From Phocaeicola plebeius DSM 17135 (GTDB taxonomy: Bacteria > Bacteroidota > Bacteroidia > Bacteroidales > Bacteroidaceae), in NCBI RefSeq assembly GCF_000187895.1, contig NZ_DS990123.1, positions 62,001 to 126,000 of the forward strand: DNA of 64,000 bases, given 5' to 3'. The notes beneath the pieces were generated by a model. The model saw only the letters and a list, made by a program, of their open reading frames with translations. It did not search any database and had not been told where the DNA came from. Positions 1 to 8,282 of this stretch are shown here, in pieces; position 1 is the stretch's first letter, and the number at the start of each line of letters is the position of its first letter. A program made the position numbers and the translations under genes.

Positions 1-491
1 AGGAGCAAACCCAGCGACTGGAACAGAATGAATCGGCCATCAAACTGGCAGAGGCTGCGCTCAACCTGGCCAAACTGAACCTCTCTTATACAGTCATTCT
101 GGCTACTACAGACGGGGTAACCGGACGAAAAAACATCCATGAAGGAGAGTTAGTTCAGCCTGGACAAGCCTTGGTTACTCTGGTAGACGGTACAGAGAAA
201 TGGGTCATTGCCAACTACAAGGAAACTCAGACTACCGACATGAAGAGAAACCAGCTGGTAGAAGTAAGAGTAGACGCCATCCCTGATGTGAAATTTGAGG
301 GACGTATTGCTTCTATTTCGGATGCTACCGGAGCTTCCTATTCACTTATTCCACAAAATAACTCGGCGGGCAACTTCGTAAAGGTAGAACAGCGCATCCC
401 TGTCCGTATCGAGTTCACAGAAAACAACCGTCCCGAAGACTTGCAACGCCTGAGAGCCGGAATGAATGTAGAATGTTACGTTAAACAGTAA
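1..491 (+). CDS. HlyD/EmrA-family efflux adaptor, C-terminal part (5' end outside window)
   Basis: The reading frame is open from base 3 to the stop at 489-491, so the gene starts before the window. The visible part begins in a coiled-coil-like helix (EQTQRLEQNESAI), followed by the second half of a lipoyl-like domain (TTDGVTGRKNIHEGELVQPG) and a beta-barrel domain ending NVECYVKQ. This is the order seen in periplasmic adaptors of the HlyD/EmrA family, which link an inner-membrane exporter to an outer-membrane channel. An MFS exporter starts 8 bases downstream, so the two are probably translated from one message as an EmrAB-like pair. The outer-membrane partner would lie to the left of the window. 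Substrate unknown. Confidence 0.85.
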   Translation, partial: EQTQRLEQNESAIKLAEAALNLAKLNLSYTVILATTDGVTGRKNIHEGELVQPGQALVTLVDGTEKWVIANYKETQTTDMKRNQLVEVRVDAIPDVKFEGRIASISDATGASYSLIPQNNSAGNFVKVEQRIPVRIEFTENNRPEDLQRLRAGMNVECYVKQ

Positions 492-499
492 ACAAGAAA

Positions 500-2092
500 A
501 TGGCTGAACAACGTCCTCAGATTCCTTACTTCAAAGAGTTCTTACCGACTCCGGTCTGCATCGTCCTGTCGCTCTTCTTTGCCATGGTCTTTCAGTTTAA
601 CGGAGGAGTTTTCCTGCCGGCTGCTACCCAAATGTCGAGCGCATTAGGATGTATTCAGGAAGATGTAACCATGGCAGGTTATGCCTCCTTCATCGGCATG
701 ACCGTCATATTTCCAATACTGTTCCGTCTGAAATCCCGGTTCACCACCCGGTCTATTTTCATGACGGTATGCCCGGTACTCATTCTCTGCAACCTGATCA
801 CCATGCATACAGAAAACATCTTTCTCATGATTTGTGTATGCTTCGTATCGGGATTCTTCCGCATGTGGGGCACCTTCGAGTGTTTCTCCAATACCCGCCT
901 GAGTATCACACCTTCCGGAAATTTCTCAGTGTTCTATCCCGTGATCTATATCATCGTGCTTGAAAGTATCCAGTTGTCCGGACTGGTCACCATGCACATC
1001 AACGACTGGGCCAACTGGCAATACATGCACTGGTTTGTCATCGGCATGCTGATGGTGGTATGGATTTGTGTCATGTGCCTGACTCGAACCATTAGACTGG
1101 GTAAAAAGATTCCTTTATATGGCATAGACTGGATAGGTCTCCTCTTATGGACAGCCATGCTGTTCGCAATTGTTTTTATTTGCATCTATGGAGATTTTTA
1201 CGACTGGCTGGACAGCGTGCAGATTCGCTCCTGCATTGTAATAGCCGTAGTATCCTTGTTGATAAACATCAACCGGATGACTTCCATACGGCATCCGTAT
1301 ATAGACCCGCAGGTATTCCGCTACAAGAAATTCCCCGTAGTATTGTTCTTGTTCTTGATGCTCTGTCTGTTTCTCACCACCTCCTCCGTACTGCAGAATG
1401 CATTCATGACCTCCATCTTACAGTACGATACGCTAAATGCCATTTCATTGAACTGGTGTGTATTTGCAGGAATCCTGGCGGGAGCAGGTATCGTATTCTT
1501 CCGGCAAGCAGTATTAAAGAAAGGATATAAACTATTGATTTCTGTCGGATTTACACTGATAGTCATGTACCAGTATTACATGTATTTTCTGATATACCCT
1601 GATTTGAATATTGAAAGTTTATATCTGCCCAACTTTTTAAAAGGAATCGGACACGGAGTGCTTTATATTTCGCTGACCATTTATGTAGCGAAACATATCC
1701 CCTTCAAGCATTTCTTCCAGTCTTTATGCGTACTCAGTTTCATTCGTACCAGCATTGCAACCCCGCTGGGAGCAGCCATATTGAACCGCTGGATGAAACA
1801 CCTGCAACGTGACAACTGGGGATTATTAAGCAGAAACATGGACAACCTACACGAGTGGATGCCGGATGTATCACTCATGCAACTCTATGAAGAAGTAAAC
1901 ACCCAGACCATGCTGACCAGCCTGAAAGAGTTGTTCGGCTGGGTATGTCTCGTGGGAACTGTTTTTCTGATAATTGTGCTCAGCTACCGAATCTGGCGCG
2001 ACCGCCACTTGGCAGCGCTCAAAATGCTGCACAGCCTGCCCGTAAAGAAACGGTACAGGCCATCCAGCATACATAAAATTTCTAAGAATTAG
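500..2092 (+). CDS. MFS transporter, EmrB/DHA2-like drug exporter
   Basis: A 530-residue, very hydrophobic protein with about 14 predicted membrane segments, the usual size for DHA2-type proton-driven exporters. It begins MAEQRPQIPYFKEF, and the first membrane segment follows at about residue 18. It lies 8 bases after the HlyD-family adaptor, the typical arrangement of EmrA and EmrB. Together they would pump a toxic compound from the cytoplasm across both membranes with a TolC-type partner. The last four bases overlap the convergent gene on the minus strand, and no terminator is visible between them. Family call is firm from topology and context; the cargo cannot be inferred. Confidence 0.85.
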   Translation: MAEQRPQIPYFKEFLPTPVCIVLSLFFAMVFQFNGGVFLPAATQMSSALGCIQEDVTMAGYASFIGMTVIFPILFRLKSRFTTRSIFMTVCPVLILCNLITMHTENIFLMICVCFVSGFFRMWGTFECFSNTRLSITPSGNFSVFYPVIYIIVLESIQLSGLVTMHINDWANWQYMHWFVIGMLMVVWICVMCLTRTIRLGKKIPLYGIDWIGLLLWTAMLFAIVFICIYGDFYDWLDSVQIRSCIVIAVVSLLININRMTSIRHPYIDPQVFRYKKFPVVLFLFLMLCLFLTTSSVLQNAFMTSILQYDTLNAISLNWCVFAGILAGAGIVFFRQAVLKKGYKLLISVGFTLIVMYQYYMYFLIYPDLNIESLYLPNFLKGIGHGVLYISLTIYVAKHIPFKHFFQSLCVLSFIRTSIATPLGAAILNRWMKHLQRDNWGLLSRNMDNLHEWMPDVSLMQLYEEVNTQTMLTSLKELFGWVCLVGTVFLIIVLSYRIWRDRHLAALKMLHSLPVKKRYRPSSIHKISKN

Positions 2093-2727
2093 AATTTATA
2101 GCCAGCAGTGAAGAAGAACGCCAAATTACGTGTCTTTGAATTGCTGGCTAATTTGCAGCATCCAAATTCTCCGTCAAGTCCTACCGTCCAGCGTTTAAAG
2201 TCGAGTGCCACACCAGCCATCACACCGGCATCAAAACGACGTAGTCCTGGAACGATTTCTCCTTCAATCTTTGATTCACCGAAAGTGTTATAAGAAACAG
2301 TCAAGTCATCAATGTCGATATTCCGCTTACCGTTTACCCCATAAGCCAAATAAGGACCTGCCGTAAACACCATATCAAAATTAGCGGCTGTACCTACATG
2401 AAAGGCAGCCAACAAAGGCATCTCAAAATAATTCTGGTTTACGTGCATATCCACCACATTCTGCGTATTAGCTCCTACATAATCCACATCTATGCTTGCT
2501 CCCTTCGAAGCCCAATACAATCCGGTCTGGAATGATACCAGTCCACTCAAAGGTACATCAATTCCTACTCCAACCTTCTGGTTAAACAATGGAGAAGAAT
2601 CTCCGGCATCCTTTCCCATCCAGGAACTCATACCCAGTCCGAGTTCCATACTCCAGGTTACTTTTGTCTGTGCGGCCATTGTCAAAGCTACGAACAAACC
2701 TGCCACTATGCATGCAATCTTTTTCAT
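2089..2727 (-). CDS. outer-membrane beta-barrel protein (porin-like/OmpW-like fold), function unknown
   Basis: A 212-residue protein with a signal peptide (MKKIACIVAGLFVALTMAAQ, cleaved after AAQ) and alternating polar/hydrophobic strands ending in an aromatic residue (FTAGYKF), the C-terminal mark of outer-membrane beta-barrels. The frame is open to an upstream ATG at 2811, but the start at 2727 is preferred: it gives a clean signal peptide, and a good Bacteroides promoter (2752-2782) lies just upstream of it, inside the longer version. Bacteroidales have many such small barrel proteins (outer membrane beta-barrel / PorT-like families). No specific role can be given. It converges with and overlaps the MFS gene by 4 bases. 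Confidence 0.8.
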   Translation of the reverse strand: MKKIACIVAGLFVALTMAAQTKVTWSMELGLGMSSWMGKDAGDSSPLFNQKVGVGIDVPLSGLVSFQTGLYWASKGASIDVDYVGANTQNVVDMHVNQNYFEMPLLAAFHVGTAANFDMVFTAGPYLAYGVNGKRNIDIDDLTVSYNTFGESKIEGEIVPGLRRFDAGVMAGVALDFKRWTVGLDGEFGCCKLASNSKTRNLAFFFTAGYKF

Positions 2728-2751
2728 AAGCTCAAATAATAATGAATTACA

Positions 2752-2782
2752 CAAATTTAAAAAGATAAAGCGGAGATACAAA
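2752..2782 (-). promoter_or_regulatory. Bacteroides-type promoter of the 2727 barrel gene
   Basis: Read on the minus strand, a TTTG box (2779-2782) is followed after 19 bases by TAAATTTG (2752-2759), a perfect match to the Bacteroides sigma factor consensus TTTG-N19-21-TAnnTTTG. Transcription would start near 2745, about 18 bases before the ATG at 2727. Confidence 0.75.
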
Positions 2783-2788
2783 TAAAAG

Positions 2789-2825
2789 GGGAGCAAAAAA
2801 GAAGTTTTCACCTCTTTTTGCTCCC
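2789..2825 (-). terminator. intrinsic terminator after the 2853-3383 gene
   Basis: Inverted repeat GGGAGCAAAAAAG (2789-2801) and CTTTTTGCTCCC (2814-2825) with a short loop. On the minus strand it is followed by CTTTTATTT. It lies 28 bases past the stop of the upstream barrel gene and just before the promoter of the next one, so the two barrel genes are separate units. Confidence 0.75.
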
Positions 2826-2852
2826 TATCTATTAGTTATTCAAATGTTCTTA

Positions 2853-3383
2853 TTAGAATTCGTACTCAATACCAATGGAAATATTCTCACCGTCCAAGCC
2901 GACGCCGAATCCATTTTCTTCTCCACGATAATAGTCGTCACGATAACCTGCAAAACCTACTTTAGTAATAAAGCTGAAATTATCATTCAACTTTACTGCC
3001 AATCCTGGTTTCACTCCGATTTCAAAACCATTTACTGAATCAGCATGTTTCTCCTTGTAAGTAGAGAATCCAAATCCCATATCCAAAAACAAACGGACAA
3101 TCTTGTTTTCATAGAAAGAGTAACGTGCATACGGAGCCAAAGCAAATGCATTCGTACTTATTGCATCTTCACCATCATAACCATTGTGGGCATAAGCCAG
3201 TTCCACACCTACAGCCCATTTTTCACTCAGGTTATAACCAACATCCGGTGTGATAGAAAATGAAGTCTTGTCCAAATCATTGTTTCTCCATAAACTGATG
3301 CCTCCACCCAGATAAATTCCTTCCTGTGCGCTAGCCGAGATTGCAGCCATTACAATCACTACGAGTAAAAATAATTTTCTCAT
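2853..3383 (-). CDS. outer-membrane beta-barrel protein (OMP_b-brl family)
   Basis: A 176-residue protein with a signal peptide (MRKLFLLVVIVMAAISASAQ) followed by the usual start of small barrels (EGIYLGGGISLWRNN), amphipathic strands, and a terminal aromatic residue (IGIEYEF). This matches the 'outer membrane beta-barrel protein' (porin family, about 8 strands) that is common in Bacteroidales. A TATATTTG box at 3405-3412 gives it its own promoter, and a terminator follows it. It resembles its neighbour at 2089-2727 in general plan but the two are not close paralogues. Function unknown; possible roles are membrane integrity or small-solute passage. Confidence 0.82.
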   Translation of the reverse strand: MRKLFLLVVIVMAAISASAQEGIYLGGGISLWRNNDLDKTSFSITPDVGYNLSEKWAVGVELAYAHNGYDGEDAISTNAFALAPYARYSFYENKIVRLFLDMGFGFSTYKEKHADSVNGFEIGVKPGLAVKLNDNFSFITKVGFAGYRDDYYRGEENGFGVGLDGENISIGIEYEF

Positions 3384-3404
3384 AATCTTCTTTTTTTAGT
3401 TTTA

Positions 3405-3412
3405 CAAATATA
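3405..3412 (-). promoter_or_regulatory. TAnnTTTG -7 element before the 3383 gene
   Basis: TATATTTG on the minus strand, 21 bases before the ATG. It is a perfect -7 match, but no clear TTTG box is found 19-21 bases further upstream. Confidence 0.5.
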
Positions 3413-3443
3413 TTAACAACTGAATACAGTTTTTTGTTCACTT

Positions 3444-3638
3444 TTATCCTTGTTTGTGTCTGTTAGCTCTCCGGCGGCGATATTCCGCTTTCATCTTGGC
3501 AGAGCCAGAACCATGCAAACCCGTAATGTAGGTTTTCTTCTTCGCCTTGGTCTTTACTTTCTCTTCTTTCTTTTTTCCGTCAGAAGACTTCCCGCCTCTG
3601 AACACAATTCCTTCTGTCAATATCTTTTCAATATCCAT
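3444..3638 (-). CDS. small basic conserved-type protein, unknown function
   Basis: A 64-residue protein. Residues 1-16 look like a short helix (MDIEKILTEGIVFRGG). The rest is extremely rich in Lys and Arg (KKKEEKVKTKAKKK; AEYRRRRANRHKQG), with a middle YITGLHGSGSAKMK stretch. It starts 6 bases after the stop of the M23 peptidase and is the last gene of the hpt-to-M23 run. Its charge suggests binding to nucleic acid, the ribosome or anionic polymer, but no domain is recognised. That it is a real gene is supported by its tight spacing to the upstream gene and by the non-random composition; the function is open. Confidence 0.65.
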   Translation of the reverse strand: MDIEKILTEGIVFRGGKSSDGKKKEEKVKTKAKKKTYITGLHGSGSAKMKAEYRRRRANRHKQG

Positions 3639-3644
3639 ATTCTT

Positions 3645-4262
3645 TCATTTTTTAGGAGATAATTTCACATGTTTTCCTGTTTTCGTACATACCAGCGTAC
3701 GTTTCAAAGGGACACGGGTAGACATATTAAATAATAATCCGGGATTAAAATGTTGTCCGTTGGCCCTGAGTTCAAAATGTAAGTGCTCTGTGGTAGCACG
3801 TCCGGTACGTCCGGTCAATGCAATTACCTGACCCGCCTTTACCGAATCACCCGGTGCAACAAAGTTTTTGGAATTATGACTGTACACAGTTTCCAGTCCA
3901 TTAAAATGCCGCACCACAATTACCTTTCCATATCCACCATAACTTTTGGCCATGCGTACCACACCGTCGAACACACAAAGAATGGAATCATTGGCCTTGG
4001 TCTTTATATCTGCTCCCGAATGTCCACCGCGACTTCCATAAGCAGAAATGACCTTCCCTCCAGGAAGTGGAAAACAGAACTGTGAATCAGCCAGACACTC
4101 CAGATGTATCTCCACACTATTTCCCTTTGAAAACAGTTCAGGTGTATGCACCCTGATATGACTACGCTCCATGTGTGTAAACCCGGCTTTCACCGGTTCA
4201 CCAGCCTGTATACCCACCATGCAAAGGAGCCACAATCCAAGCATTACAATCAAGCGATTCAT
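3645..4262 (-). CDS. M23 family (LytM-type) metallopeptidase
   Basis: A 205-residue secreted protein with an N-terminal signal peptide (MNRLIVMLGLWLLCMVGIQA) and a C-terminal M23 domain. The zinc and catalytic residues are visible: H-S-G-A-D (H81, D85), a conserved H128 in VYSHN, and H160-L-H162 in TEHLHFE. M23 enzymes cut peptide cross-links of peptidoglycan in the periplasm. The ATG at 4262 is chosen over an in-frame TTG at 4271, which would overlap the upstream stop. It lies between the B3/B4-domain gene (1 base apart) and the small basic protein. Linkage with pgeF, which is also tied to peptidoglycan, suggests a cell-wall role for this end of the operon. Confidence 0.9.
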   Translation of the reverse strand: MNRLIVMLGLWLLCMVGIQAGEPVKAGFTHMERSHIRVHTPELFSKGNSVEIHLECLADSQFCFPLPGGKVISAYGSRGGHSGADIKTKANDSILCVFDGVVRMAKSYGGYGKVIVVRHFNGLETVYSHNSKNFVAPGDSVKAGQVIALTGRTGRATTEHLHFELRANGQHFNPGLLFNMSTRVPLKRTLVCTKTGKHVKLSPKK

Positions 4263-4263
4263 A

Positions 4264-4932
4264 TTACTCAAAATAATAAAGTTCTACATCCTGAGCATCC
4301 GCAAATTCTTTCAGTAAGTTTACCATATAGTTTACGGCTTCCTCCAAACCGTCACTCCCACTGTACGCATTCATGATGGCTAACAGATGAGTAGTTTCCG
4401 ATGAGATTTTTGTCCGCTCATTATCGCTTGTCGGTGTACCTACACCTCCCACGGCATCTCGGTATACCGGCATTCCCTCAATGTTCAATTCTCCACGCCC
4501 AATACCTTCGTAAGGCTCACCCGCCTTTCCGATACCTAATACCAGCTTATTTCCTTGAATCTTATCCCGGTCAAAGCCTCCGATGGAATGTCCGCTATTG
4601 ATGGATGCCAAGTTAATCAAATCGACCAGCGTATCTATCTGATAAAGTGACAGTCCTCTCAACAAACGTCGGCACAAAGCTTCTGAAGAAGGGCGATAAC
4701 GGCTAGGATCCTTCCCACATTTCTTATAAGCCTGACGAGTAGCCTGAATGGCAGGCATCTCTTTGATAGAATCAATGGTATATTTCTGACGGTAAAGTTC
4801 CGTAAACTCACCGATACGTTTCCACAGTTCTTCACTATATGGAGAATTCTTTACCGTCGCAAATACAGCAGCTCCACGAAACTGCGGCCAAGCCTGCCGT
4901 AATTCCTCTGATACTTCAATTTTCAAATCCAT
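4264..4932 (-). CDS. B3/B4 tRNA-binding-domain protein (PheRS beta B3/B4-like)
   Basis: A 222-residue protein of the stand-alone B3/4 family, related to the editing module of phenylalanyl-tRNA synthetase beta. Family-type segments are visible: MPAIQATRQAYKKCGKDPSRYRPSSEALCRR (residues about 60-90), followed by LVDLINLASINSGHSIGGFD and GTPTSDNERTKI. Some family members are thought to bind or edit amino acids or mischarged tRNA, but no activity is established for this one. It sits 22 bases after the pgeF stop and 1 base before the M23 gene, so it is expressed with cell-wall genes. An editing or D-amino-acid-related task is possible but only an inference. Confidence 0.85.
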   Translation of the reverse strand: MDLKIEVSEELRQAWPQFRGAAVFATVKNSPYSEELWKRIGEFTELYRQKYTIDSIKEMPAIQATRQAYKKCGKDPSRYRPSSEALCRRLLRGLSLYQIDTLVDLINLASINSGHSIGGFDRDKIQGNKLVLGIGKAGEPYEGIGRGELNIEGMPVYRDAVGGVGTPTSDNERTKISSETTHLLAIMNAYSGSDGLEEAVNYMVNLLKEFADAQDVELYYFE

Positions 4933-4954
4933 TTCGCTATTTTCTTAAATGGTT

Positions 4955-5755
4955 CTACATCCGCATAATCCCCGACAAAATACGTCCGGAACGAATGCCC
5001 AGCCGACGTGCCGAGAAGAAATCTGTATAATTTTGATAGGTACAAATCCCTGCTACTTCCACATTCTCCTCTTTTACTCCTTTAGACAGCAACTGCATCC
5101 GATTGGCTTCCCAAAGATCGAGGTGCCACTTTTCATCTCTACGGGCGATACAAGCCATATCAAATCCAGCTGCTTCAAAGGCTTCATACACCTCATCTCC
5201 CACTTCAAAAGCATCCAGAGAGATACCCGGCCCTATATAAGCCTGTACATCTTCTCCCTTCGTACCATAAAGTTCCGCCATCTTGTCCAACGTCTTTTCC
5301 ACGATGCGCTTCACTGTTCCCCGCCATCCGGCATGTATCGCGGCAATCACTTTCCGCCGGATATCATAACAGAGCACAGGGATACAATCGGCAGTAGAAA
5401 TGCAAAGACAAACTTGCTCCATATCGCTGACCATCGCATCCACTCCCTCCAGTTGTTTCATTTGTTCCTCTGAAGAGAGCCGTAAAAAAACCTCGTCCAC
5501 AACTCTCACCACTGTATCGTGCGTTTGATGAGGAACAACCAGCATCCGAGGACGCACAGGCAACAACGAGCATAGCAGTTCCCGGTTCCGTTCTACCTTA
5601 TCGGGCACATCACCACAATAATGATTGCAGTTAAATGAAGCATAATTTCCCTCACTGCAACCGCCGTGACGTGTCGTAGAGAAACAAAAAATGTCGGTGT
5701 GCGGACTATTCGGGCCGTACACCAACATTCTTTTATCATCAGTCAGATTATTCAT
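4955..5755 (-). CDS. pgeF: peptidoglycan editing factor PgeF (YfiH/DUF152 family)
   Basis: A 266-residue protein of the YfiH family, once called polyphenol oxidase/laccase-domain proteins. The metal/catalytic residues are in place: H77-Q-T-H80 (PHQTHD), C124 in STADCIPVL and H141 in IHAGWRG, followed by IGPGIS. In E. coli this enzyme keeps L-Ser from replacing L-Ala in the peptidoglycan stem; other homologues act on purine nucleosides. The start codon shares one base with the obgE stop (TAATG), so translation is coupled to obgE. It lies upstream of the B3/B4 and M23 genes. Confidence 0.92.
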   Translation of the reverse strand: MNNLTDDKRMLVYGPNSPHTDIFCFSTTRHGGCSEGNYASFNCNHYCGDVPDKVERNRELLCSLLPVRPRMLVVPHQTHDTVVRVVDEVFLRLSSEEQMKQLEGVDAMVSDMEQVCLCISTADCIPVLCYDIRRKVIAAIHAGWRGTVKRIVEKTLDKMAELYGTKGEDVQAYIGPGISLDAFEVGDEVYEAFEAAGFDMACIARRDEKWHLDLWEANRMQLLSKGVKEENVEVAGICTYQNYTDFFSARRLGIRSGRILSGIMRM

Positions 5756-6939
5756 TACTTTTGTGGTTCGTCCTCCCAGTCTTCCTCTTCGTACTCGTAG
5801 TCAAAGTCATCTTCATCATCCACGTCTTCATACTCATAGTCAAAGTCTTCGTCTTCGCCCATATCTTCCAACTCCTTACGAAGCTTGGTTATATCTTTCG
5901 GACGATGTACAATGGCTTCCCGGCGTACAGCTTCCAACTGGTTACTGTCTTTATTCAGTTCGGCCCAGAGCAAATCTTTCAACTGTTGAATGCCCATTCC
6001 TGACACCGAAGAAATAAAAACATGAGGTATATCTTCAGGTAATGTAGGTTCCAGCATCTGCATCAGTTCCTCGTCCAGCATGTCACATTTCGTAATGGCC
6101 AACACCCGCTGCTTATCCAGCATCTCCGGATTAAAGGTAGCCAGTTCGTTCAACAGAATCTCATACTCTTTACGTATGTCATCCGTATCACCCGGTACCA
6201 TAAACAACAGCAAAGAGTTGCGCTCAATGTGACGCAAGAACCGCAGTCCCAGTCCCTTTCCTTCACTGGCTCCCTCAATGATACCCGGAATATCCGCCAT
6301 CACGAAAGACTTCCCTTCGTGATAAGACACAATTCCCAGGTTCGGTTCCAGCGTGGTAAAAGGATAATTGGCAATTTTCGGACGTGCGGCAGAAACCGAA
6401 GAAAGCAAAGTGGATTTTCCGGCATTCGGAAAACCTACCAGACCTACATCCGCCAATAATTTCAATTCCAAAATCACCGTCATCTCCTGCATCGGTTCAC
6501 CCGGTTGGGCAAAACGGGGTGCCTGACGGGTTGCTGTACGGAAATGCCAGTTTCCCAATCCTCCGCGTCCGCCTTTCAGCAAGATGACTTCCTGTCCGTG
6601 CTCCGTTACGTCGCACACATATTCCCCTGTTTCGGCATTATATACTACCGTTCCACAAGGCACTTCAATGACTTTATCTGCCCCGTCCTTTCCAAAACTT
6701 TTGTTCTTTGAACCGTTACCTCCGTGTTCTGCAAACACATGACGGTCGTACTTCAGGTGCAGCAATGTCCAGTAATTGCGGTTTCCCCGCAAAATCACAT
6801 GACCTCCTCTACCACCGTCGCCACCGTCCGGACCTCCGTTGGGCATATACTTCTCACGGCGCATGTGCACCGAGCCACGGCCTCCCTTTCCGGAGCGGCA
6901 GTAGATTTTTACATAATCAACAAAATTCGATTCAGCCAT
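5755..6939 (-). CDS. obgE: GTPase Obg/CgtA, ribosome assembly
   Basis: A 394-residue Obg protein. Residues 1-158 form the glycine-rich Obg fold ([26 protein letters not shown]). The GTPase domain follows, with the P-loop GFPNAGKST at 169-177, G3 DIPG at 216-219 and an NKxD equivalent TKCD at 283-286. The tail beyond about residue 360 is a run of Asp, Glu and Tyr repeats ([19 protein letters not shown]), typical of the Bacteroidetes form. Obg helps mature the 50S subunit and links growth to stress signals. It lies downstream of adk with a hairpin in between (6955-6984) and is coupled to pgeF by a one-base overlap. Confidence 0.97.
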   Translation of the reverse strand: MAESNFVDYVKIYCRSGKGGRGSVHMRREKYMPNGGPDGGDGGRGGHVILRGNRNYWTLLHLKYDRHVFAEHGGNGSKNKSFGKDGADKVIEVPCGTVVYNAETGEYVCDVTEHGQEVILLKGGRGGLGNWHFRTATRQAPRFAQPGEPMQEMTVILELKLLADVGLVGFPNAGKSTLLSSVSAARPKIANYPFTTLEPNLGIVSYHEGKSFVMADIPGIIEGASEGKGLGLRFLRHIERNSLLLFMVPGDTDDIRKEYEILLNELATFNPEMLDKQRVLAITKCDMLDEELMQMLEPTLPEDIPHVFISSVSGMGIQQLKDLLWAELNKDSNQLEAVRREAIVHRPKDITKLRKELEDMGEDEDFDYEYEDVDDEDDFDYEYEEEDWEDEPQK

Positions 6940-6954
6940 AAATTCAAGTTTAAG

Positions 6955-6984
6955 AACTGGCAGACCGTCACCGGCCCGCCAGTT
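6955..6984 (-). promoter_or_regulatory. hairpin between adk and obgE
   Basis: AACTGGCAGACC (6955-6966) and GGCCCGCCAGTT (6973-6984) form a 12-bp stem with a 6-base loop. Read as minus-strand RNA, the two imperfect positions become G-U pairs, so the structure is better in the adk-obgE transcript than in the opposite sense. It ends 15 bases before the obgE ATG and has no U-run after it on that strand. It is more likely a leader/processing hairpin than a terminator. Confidence 0.5.
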
Positions 6985-6994
6985 TTTTTATTAT

Positions 6995-7564
6995 TTAAAG
7001 TTTATCAATAGCCGCGCAAATATCAGCGAAGATACCGTCCATAGTACCCAATCCCTGAATGTGGCAATATTTACCGTCGTTCTTGTACCAGTCAATCAAC
7101 GGAGCAGTCTGAGAGTGATATACAACCAGACGCTTCTTGATAGTTTCTTCATTGTCGTCAGCACGACCAGATTCCTGTCCACGTTTGATCAGACGAGTCA
7201 TCAGTTCATCTTCAGGAACTTCCAGGTCAAGCATGATAGAAACTTCCTGTCCGCGTACCTTCAACATTTCTTTCAAAGCCTCAGCCTGAGCGATTGTACG
7301 AGGGAATCCATCGAAAATCACACCTTTGCTATCCTTGAAGCTGTCGAATACGCTAGCCAGAATATCAATCATCAATGCATCCGGAATCAACTGACCATTG
7401 TCGATATAACCTTTTGCTGTTTTACCCAGTTCCGTGCCGTTCTTGATTTCTGCACGCAATACATCTCCCGTAGAAATATGGTTCAAGCCATATTTTTCCA
7501 CAATACGAGCACTCTGAGTTCCTTTACCTGAACCCGGAGCACCAAAAATTACAATATTCAACAT
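6995..7564 (-). CDS. adk: adenylate kinase
   Basis: A 189-residue enzyme that interconverts ATP + AMP and 2 ADP in the cytoplasm. The P-loop is G-A-P-G-S-G-K-G-T at residues 8-16, the AMP-binding segment is HISTGDVLRAEI, and the DGFPRT motif follows (VIFDGFPRTIAQAE). The lid region is short (KRGQESGRADDNEETIKKRL), without the zinc-binding Cys insert of long-lid forms, as in other Bacteroidetes. The gene lies 24 bases after hpt, so the two nucleotide-metabolism genes are co-transcribed, with obgE next. Confidence 0.97.
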   Translation of the reverse strand: MLNIVIFGAPGSGKGTQSARIVEKYGLNHISTGDVLRAEIKNGTELGKTAKGYIDNGQLIPDALMIDILASVFDSFKDSKGVIFDGFPRTIAQAEALKEMLKVRGQEVSIMLDLEVPEDELMTRLIKRGQESGRADDNEETIKKRLVVYHSQTAPLIDWYKNDGKYCHIQGLGTMDGIFADICAAIDKL

Positions 7565-7588
7565 GTTGTCTTATAATAAATAAAAAAA

Positions 7589-8125
7589 TTATTCCATCAC
7601 TGTATAGATGTCACGGTAGTTCCGTCCGAAGCCATCGTAATCCAATCCGTAGCCCACGATAAAATCATTCGGAATATTCATCGCTACATAGTTTATATCC
7701 AAATCTACCTGCAACTTATCCGGTTTCACCAGCAGCGTGGCAATACGGATTTCTTTCGGATTGCGTGCCTTCAAGGTTTCCAGCAAACGTTGCATGGTCA
7801 GCCCCGTATCCACAATATCCTCCACGATTACTACCGTACGTCCTGAAATGTCTTCATTCAGTCCTACCAGTTCTTTTACTTTTCCTGTAGAAGCCGTTCC
7901 TGCATACGAAGCCAATTTCACAAACGAAATCTCACACGGAATCGTCAGATGTTTCATCAAATCGGCCGTAAACATGAACGAGCCATTCAACACACTCAAA
8001 AACAACGGATTTTCACCCTCCAAGTCATGATTGATTTCATTGGCCACACGTGCCACCTCCTTCAGGATATCCGCCTCTGGGATAAACGTTTTGAAACGCT
8101 TGTCTTTAATCTGAATCGTATCCAT
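7589..8125 (-). CDS. hpt: hypoxanthine phosphoribosyltransferase
   Basis: A 178-residue purine salvage enzyme converting hypoxanthine or guanine with PRPP to IMP or GMP. The PRPP-binding loop is VIVEDIVDTGLTM (E102-D103 and D106-T107-G108), and the PPi loop is near SVLNGSFMF (44-52). The reading frame is open to 8182, but the ATG at 8125 gives the usual family N-terminus (MDTIQIKDKRFKTF) and lies downstream of a TAAATTTG promoter element (8152-8159). It is the first gene of the hpt-adk-obgE-pgeF run. Confidence 0.95.
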   Translation of the reverse strand: MDTIQIKDKRFKTFIPEADILKEVARVANEINHDLEGENPLFLSVLNGSFMFTADLMKHLTIPCEISFVKLASYAGTASTGKVKELVGLNEDISGRTVVIVEDIVDTGLTMQRLLETLKARNPKEIRIATLLVKPDKLQVDLDINYVAMNIPNDFIVGYGLDYDGFGRNYRDIYTVME

Positions 8126-8151
8126 GTTATAATCTAGTTTTAGAAATTGTG

Positions 8152-8159
8152 CAAATTTA
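8152..8159 (-). promoter_or_regulatory. TAnnTTTG -7 element of the hpt-adk-obgE operon
   Basis: TAAATTTG on the minus strand, 27 bases before the hpt ATG. It is a perfect -7 match; the -33 box is not convincing. It supports the ATG at 8125. Confidence 0.55.
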
Positions 8160-8246
8160 CGGATTTTCCCTAAAACCGCCACACTTCCCCCTGAGTATTT
8201 AAAGATATTTTCAATAGAATATATATCCCATTCGAGGCTTTTTTCG

Positions 8247-8254
8247 TACTTTTA
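8247..8254 (+). promoter_or_regulatory. candidate -7 element of nnr
   Basis: TACTTTTA, 28 bases before the nnr ATG, is one base off TAnnTTTG. No TTTG box stands at the right distance, so it is only a candidate. Confidence 0.35.
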
Positions 8255-8282
8255 CCGACAAAATAGCTATTTTATATATACA

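Noticed and set aside
2728..2811. Start of the barrel protein at 2811
   Set aside because: It would place the promoter inside the gene and put 28 residues in front of a perfect signal peptide.
4949..5473. 174-codon plus-strand frame over pgeF
   Set aside because: Antisense to a gene with complete family motifs; composition looks random and there is no promoter or ribosome site.
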